From: Arctopsyche grandis
Taxonomy: Eukaryota; Arthropoda; Insecta; Trichoptera; Hydropsychidae
Length of the DNA: 64,000 nucleotides
Direction: 5' to 3'
NCBI RefSeq assembly: GCF_051622035.1
Contig: NC_135367.1
Coordinates: forward strand, 7,972,501-8,036,500
Positions 59,965-64,000 of this stretch are shown here, in pieces (the first letter of the stretch is position 1; the number at the start of each line of letters is the position of its first letter). The notes beneath the pieces are model-generated. The model did not search any database. It was given only the letters and a program-made list of their open reading frames with translations, and was not told the origin of the DNA. Position numbers and translations under genes: made by a program.

Positions 59965-60150
59965 TAACTCGTGGTTTTACCCGGCGTCGTATTTGTAATA
60001 TAAGCAGCTAATCTAATATTAAACATTCATTTGTTTTTTTATTAAATTATTTGAATTGAAATTTTTATTTGACACTGATTTGTTTTAGATACACCCACCC
60101 AAACCTTACATAGTTACAAAGTCTCTTTCGAAATTATATATTAAATGAAT
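59965..60150 (+). repeat. Family E element, short form without minisatellite
   Basis: AACTCGTGGTTTTACCCGGC, ATTTGTAATATAAGCAGC and the end CAAAGTCTCTTTCGAAATTA. Confidence 0.7.
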
Positions 60151-60615
60151 GCTAGATCTATGTACATATACATATGTGCATGGCAGTGGCTTGCTGTGAA
60201 AATCTCTCAGTTGTTGTCGCACAGGTTTACTTACATGTGCGCAAGCAGGATTTCAAAGGGACTCGGTATGACGTCATCTAGTTCCTTTGTATCCTACTCT
60301 CGCACACATAAGTAAGGCTGTGTGATAATAAAAACAGGGAGATTTCTACGGAACACCATTGGTACTGTTATATATTCTTGCAAATATTAAAATTTATAAC
60401 AGAGATTCTGTTTAACAAAAATTCATTTATGATATCATCATCTTATGAGAAACCTAAGAATCGACGTACAATAATTTATTTATTACAGTCATATATGTAT
60501 GTATGTACATATGTGAATTTGGTCAATAAATCTTCTCGTCAATTATTTTCTGTACTTAGAAAGTGCAAATCTATTATTATTCAAAGCTGTAAGTATCATT
60601 GCTTATGGACTATTG
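60151..60615. other. Spacer
   Basis: No supported feature. The 80-codon frame at 60378-60620 is not recognisable. Confidence 0.4.
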
Positions 60616-60619
60616 GCTG

Positions 60620-61955
60620 AATGAACCCTTGGTTGACGGACGCTTGTCTGAACGAACATTAGGTCGACGGACATTTGGCCAAACGGACATTTGGCCGAAC
60701 GGACACTTGGCCGAATACTAGGCCGAGTGAAATATTTTTATTGTTTAAATTTTATTTGATATTTGTATTTGGTAATATTTGAAAAAAAAATGATGCTTAA
60801 AGCATTTAATAGGCTGGCGGTAGTACAAATATTTTTATCTTATTTTTCTTTGTTGTTTCTAAATTCTAAAATTCACTGCTTTTGATGTATTCAAGCTCAG
60901 TGCCGCTTTCTTTTTACATACCTCCTTTACGTTTCACATGGCTTTCGTGTCAATGGTCATTTTTATCTCTTATCCGATCGTTTTCATACTTTGCCATATT
61001 GCTCATGTTGGTCATCAATACACGTTAATGTATCGTCTGCCATTACGTTGGAGATAAAATATCGTATACAACGCGTTTTAAACACGCGGAAAGTAAATCT
61101 TCTTGACGTTTAATAAGCGTTCGTTCCGTATCTTCCAACCTGTTCGCCTTGATATGGCGATATAAGATTTTAATTGTTTAAACGCCTATAATCCACTTTA
61201 TATTTTATGAAATTTGCTCTATTGGTTCTCGTTATCTCTAATATATAAATATTTATAGTTTTAACTCTCATATGTATATATAAATTTCAAATTTGGCGTG
61301 TAGCTTATTGTAGGGTAATACACGATATATATTGATTTTTGGCCAAATATGTCAGATTTGACATTTTACGGCTAAAAGTATATCTCTTCACTGGGTTTTA
61401 TCTGCGAGATAAGTATTCAATAATAAGTTATGTTGTATCTAGTTGTTAATATGATTTACAATAAGCTTACATACATTTAGTTTTTTACAATAAGCTTACA
61501 TACATACATCACATACAATTATTTTTAGTTATCAGCTGATTTAATTTTTCATACCGCAGACCAGTAATTACCGCTTGGTATAATCCATTTTTTCACTATT
61601 ATTTATCATCATCAATCGCAACTATTCGCCATCCACTGCTGATTAATAATAATAATAATAATAACTTTTTTAATCCGGACGATAGGGAGAATAGTGCGAT
61701 CCCCATCATCCATATAAATAACTTATAGATAATAAGTAGTATTGAATATTAATAAAAAATAAATATATAAATAATAATAATAATAATAAATTAATAGAAA
61801 TAAATTAGAGCAATTAAAATTGTCAATCGGATAAATGTCCGTTCGGCTAAGCGTCCGTCGACCTGATGTCCGTTCGGCCAAAAATCTGTCGGCTTAGTGA
61901 CCGTTCGGCCAAGCGTCCATCGGCCAAGTGTCTATTCGGACAAAAATCCACGCAC
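60620..61955. mobile_element. Foldback-type element with subrepeat arms
   Basis: The left arm (60620-60735) is made of short units such as GGCCGAACGGACATTTGG and GGTCGACGGAC. The right arm (61825-61950) carries the same units inverted (TCCGTTCGGCC, CGTCCGTCGACC). The interior is about 1.1 kb and noncoding, contains a family R segment (60915-61080) and a (TAA)n tract near 61645. The architecture resembles Drosophila FB elements; the relationship is inferred. Confidence 0.65.
60915..61080 (-). repeat. Family R segment inside the foldback element
   Basis: TTTTACATACCTCCTTTACG, TTATCCGATCGTTTTCATAC and GGTCATCAATACACG, the reverse of the copy at 29853. Confidence 0.6.
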
Positions 61956-62765
61956 GGTATTATTGTCGTGCGAGAGATAATCTCAGATTGCAAATAATTT
62001 TGCAGTAACATATTTTCTTATATCCACGGATAGACATCCATATTTTCACAACTCAATGTGTAATCGGTTATACCAAAGATATTAAGTAACGACGAGTTCT
62101 GGTGCCGAATAAATTCTAAATAAATAAATAAAGTCTAAAAATAAATGATTATTTTTGTAAAGAGAAAATTCTTTTTTCGGACGATTTTACAGCTTTTTAA
62201 ATAATTAAGTTATCAATCGCAAGTGTAGTTTAGTTGGGTAGTTATTTAAAGTAGCGAGTTTGACAAAATAAAAATATATAAACCCTTCTTTTATATTAAA
62301 TTACGTATCGCAATGCAATTTTCCTTTAAGTCAAAAGCCTTTTTGAAAAAGTCTCCATGTAATCAAATTAAACGGTGAAGCCCTGTAATAAGGATTTTTT
62401 ACGGGAGCTTACAAGTCTTTCACTAACTTATTCTACATATATAGTATGTACATACATATAATAGCATGCAGTATTCACTATGATGAGGAAAATACATTAT
62501 ATACAGAAATTATTATTTTTTATAAGCTAAATAATAATTGAGTAAATTTTAAAAAGCTATAAAGTCAAAATAGAACATTTCAATAAAACATTGTTTTATT
62601 TACAATCACGAATTGTCATAATTTTTTATAGATATGTATTTCCGTATGAATACTTTATTTTATTTTATTGCAAACAAACATCATATGTGCTATGACAGAA
62701 ATTACCCCCAAGGCAACACATATGGTTAGATTTTTTTCTACACGTACTGACAATTTTTTCAAACA
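61956..62765. other. AT-rich spacer
   Basis: No supported feature. Confidence 0.4.
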
Positions 62766-62769
62766 TCAT

Positions 62770-62915
62770 TTTTTTCTTCATCATCATCATGATTCACATC
62801 CAACTCATCCCACACATTTTTCTGATATCACCTTTGCGGCCTTCATTGCGCACTTCTACATTCTCTCGGGTACCACTCGAGTACATCTTTCGTCTGTTCT
62901 TCTAGCTACATAACC
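62770..62915 (-). pseudogene. 3'-end fragment of the RTE-type LINE
   Basis: On the minus strand it gives GTAGCTAGAAGAACAGACGA, then codons for VLEWYPRE, a degraded GRP-R-W region and a GATGATGATGAAG tail, as in the intact element at 16100-16331. It carries frame breaks. Confidence 0.7.
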
Positions 62916-62984
62916 CAACCCTCACCATTACATCAACCACCTTTGTCATAGTACTAACCCACAAAGAGATCTTATTTTACGAAG

Positions 62985-63590
62985 TGAAAGTGGTTTTACC
63001 CGGCTCCGGAAAAAAATTATTTGACGACAGCCAATCAGAAACGAATGGATTTTTCGCTCCGCTACAAATGGTTGCAAACTACGTGGCCGCATGCTCATTT
63101 TATAGTTTTGTCTCGACTTTTGCCATTTTAAACATGCCAGAAAGATCCAACTAAATTTTAAGAATTTTCAATCATCAATGTACATTGAAATGTCATCTGC
63201 GCAACCCCATGAATATCTCGTCTTTCTTACATGCTGAAATTCAAACAGTCAAAATTCAATCGAAATGAGCATGCAGCCGCGTGGTTTGCAATCATTTGTA
63301 GCAAACCTCTTTAGCCGACGTTGCTTACAATTTCCGAGCTCTGACAGGCGTTACTCGAACAGTTAAAAGTTATAAAAAAACCTACAAAGGGCTACGGCCC
63401 TTTAAAACGCCTCTACAGTCTAAATTAAGGTACAATGATATATACATTTGGTACTTCTATGCGAAAAACTTCGTATCCTTTGAATTGGAAAATATCGAAT
63501 TATTTGTTCGATGACGTCACGAATTTACGACCCAACGTAAGATGGTTACATACACACAGAGTCTCTTTCCAAGTTAAATATTTATAAGAT
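62985..63590 (+). repeat. Family E element with a nested MITE
   Basis: The start GTGGTTTTACCCGGCTCCGG and the end CACAGAGTCTCTTTCCAAGT bracket the MITE at 63061-63306 and other sequence. Confidence 0.55.
63061..63306. mobile_element. MITE, copy 2, with ~40-bp terminal inverted repeats
   Basis: Left end GCTACAAATGGTTGCAAACT and ACGTGGCCGCATGCTCATTT. Right end, read inward, GCTACAAATGATTGCAAACC and ACGCGGCTGCATGCTCATTT. No coding capacity. Copy 1 is at 51227. Confidence 0.8.
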
Positions 63591-63689
63591 GAGATGTTTT
63601 ACCAAAGTTTATAAATATACATATGTACATACATATTTATTTTTATTTATTTATTTTTATTTATTTATTTTTTATTTTTTTATTTAATT

Positions 63690-63866
63690 TACACCAAGAA
63701 GGCCTAACAGGTAAACCCAATGCGCCTTCCTGGCCAAAGACAATTATATAAAGATATATGTACACCATTCAAATATACACAAATACTTCCACGTATACAC
63801 AAATACACATTCATACATACATAAATATAAAAATACACATATATACATATACATACATATACACCT

Positions 63867-63943
<77 letters not shown>

Positions 63944-63946
63944 CAT

Positions 63947-64000
<54 letters not shown>
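63690..64000 (-). repeat. Inverted SINE tail plus microsatellite block (cut by window end)
   Basis: ACCAAGAAGGCCTAACAGGT and CAATGCGCCTTCCTGGCC are followed by ATACACAAATAC- and ACATATAC-type repeats, then (AT)n at 63871-63940 and 63955-64000. It is the reverse complement of 55440-55700. Confidence 0.85.

Noticed and set aside
55000-64000. CRISPR-like array of short spaced repeats
   Set aside because: The repeats are microsatellites and SINE tails in eukaryotic DNA, with no regular spacers.

Overview
The window is AT-rich eukaryotic DNA with spliceosomal introns, dense small transposon remnants, long (AT)n tracts and many TACATATGTA-type motifs. The spliced serine-protease genes and the transposon mix (RTE-type and Jockey-like LINE pieces, tRNA-headed SINEs, MITEs) point to an arthropod, most likely an insect. 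I cannot fix the order from sequence alone.

The only convincing host genes are three tandem five-exon genes on the minus strand, at 31488-33796, 37126-40002 and 42343-43464. They encode secreted chymotrypsin-fold (S1A) proteins of 283, 283 and 278 residues. Intron phases (1, 2, 0, 0) are identical in all three, and exons 3, 4 and 5 are exactly 250, 156 and 159 nt in each. The third gene keeps the full His-Asp-Ser triad. The first two, which lie in a roughly 4.3-kb tandem duplication, carry Thr at the catalytic Ser195 position (GDTGGP) and also Thr at Ser214. Everything else needed for the fold is intact: His, Asp, six cysteines, Asp194 and a Lys|VAGG activation site. Each gene has a TATA box about 40-50 bp upstream of its ATG, a shared upstream block and an AATAAA signal.

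The second large coding unit is an intact RTE-type non-LTR retrotransposon (985-aa endonuclease/reverse transcriptase, 13359-16316). It is flanked on both sides by (AT)n and ends in an ATG-repeat tail.

The rest is layered repeats: tRNA-headed SINEs with a hairpin tail (more than ten copies), several dispersed families that I call B, C, D, E, F and R, TTAA-bounded MITEs, a foldback element, two solo-LTR-like repeats, 5'-truncated LINE remnants and a roughly 400-bp palindrome. The protease duplication, with one copy filled and the other empty, gives local empty sites for families C and R. Between the repeats lie GC-richer single-copy islands (about 3.2, 5.7, 9.1, 11.8, 18.3, 23.6, 26.2, 45.9, 48.2, 53.2, 55.9 and 59.4 kb). 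They have no recognisable protein and may be conserved noncoding or regulatory DNA, or exons I cannot identify.

No tRNA or rRNA genes and no CRISPR arrays were found. Boundaries of repeats are read by eye and are approximate.
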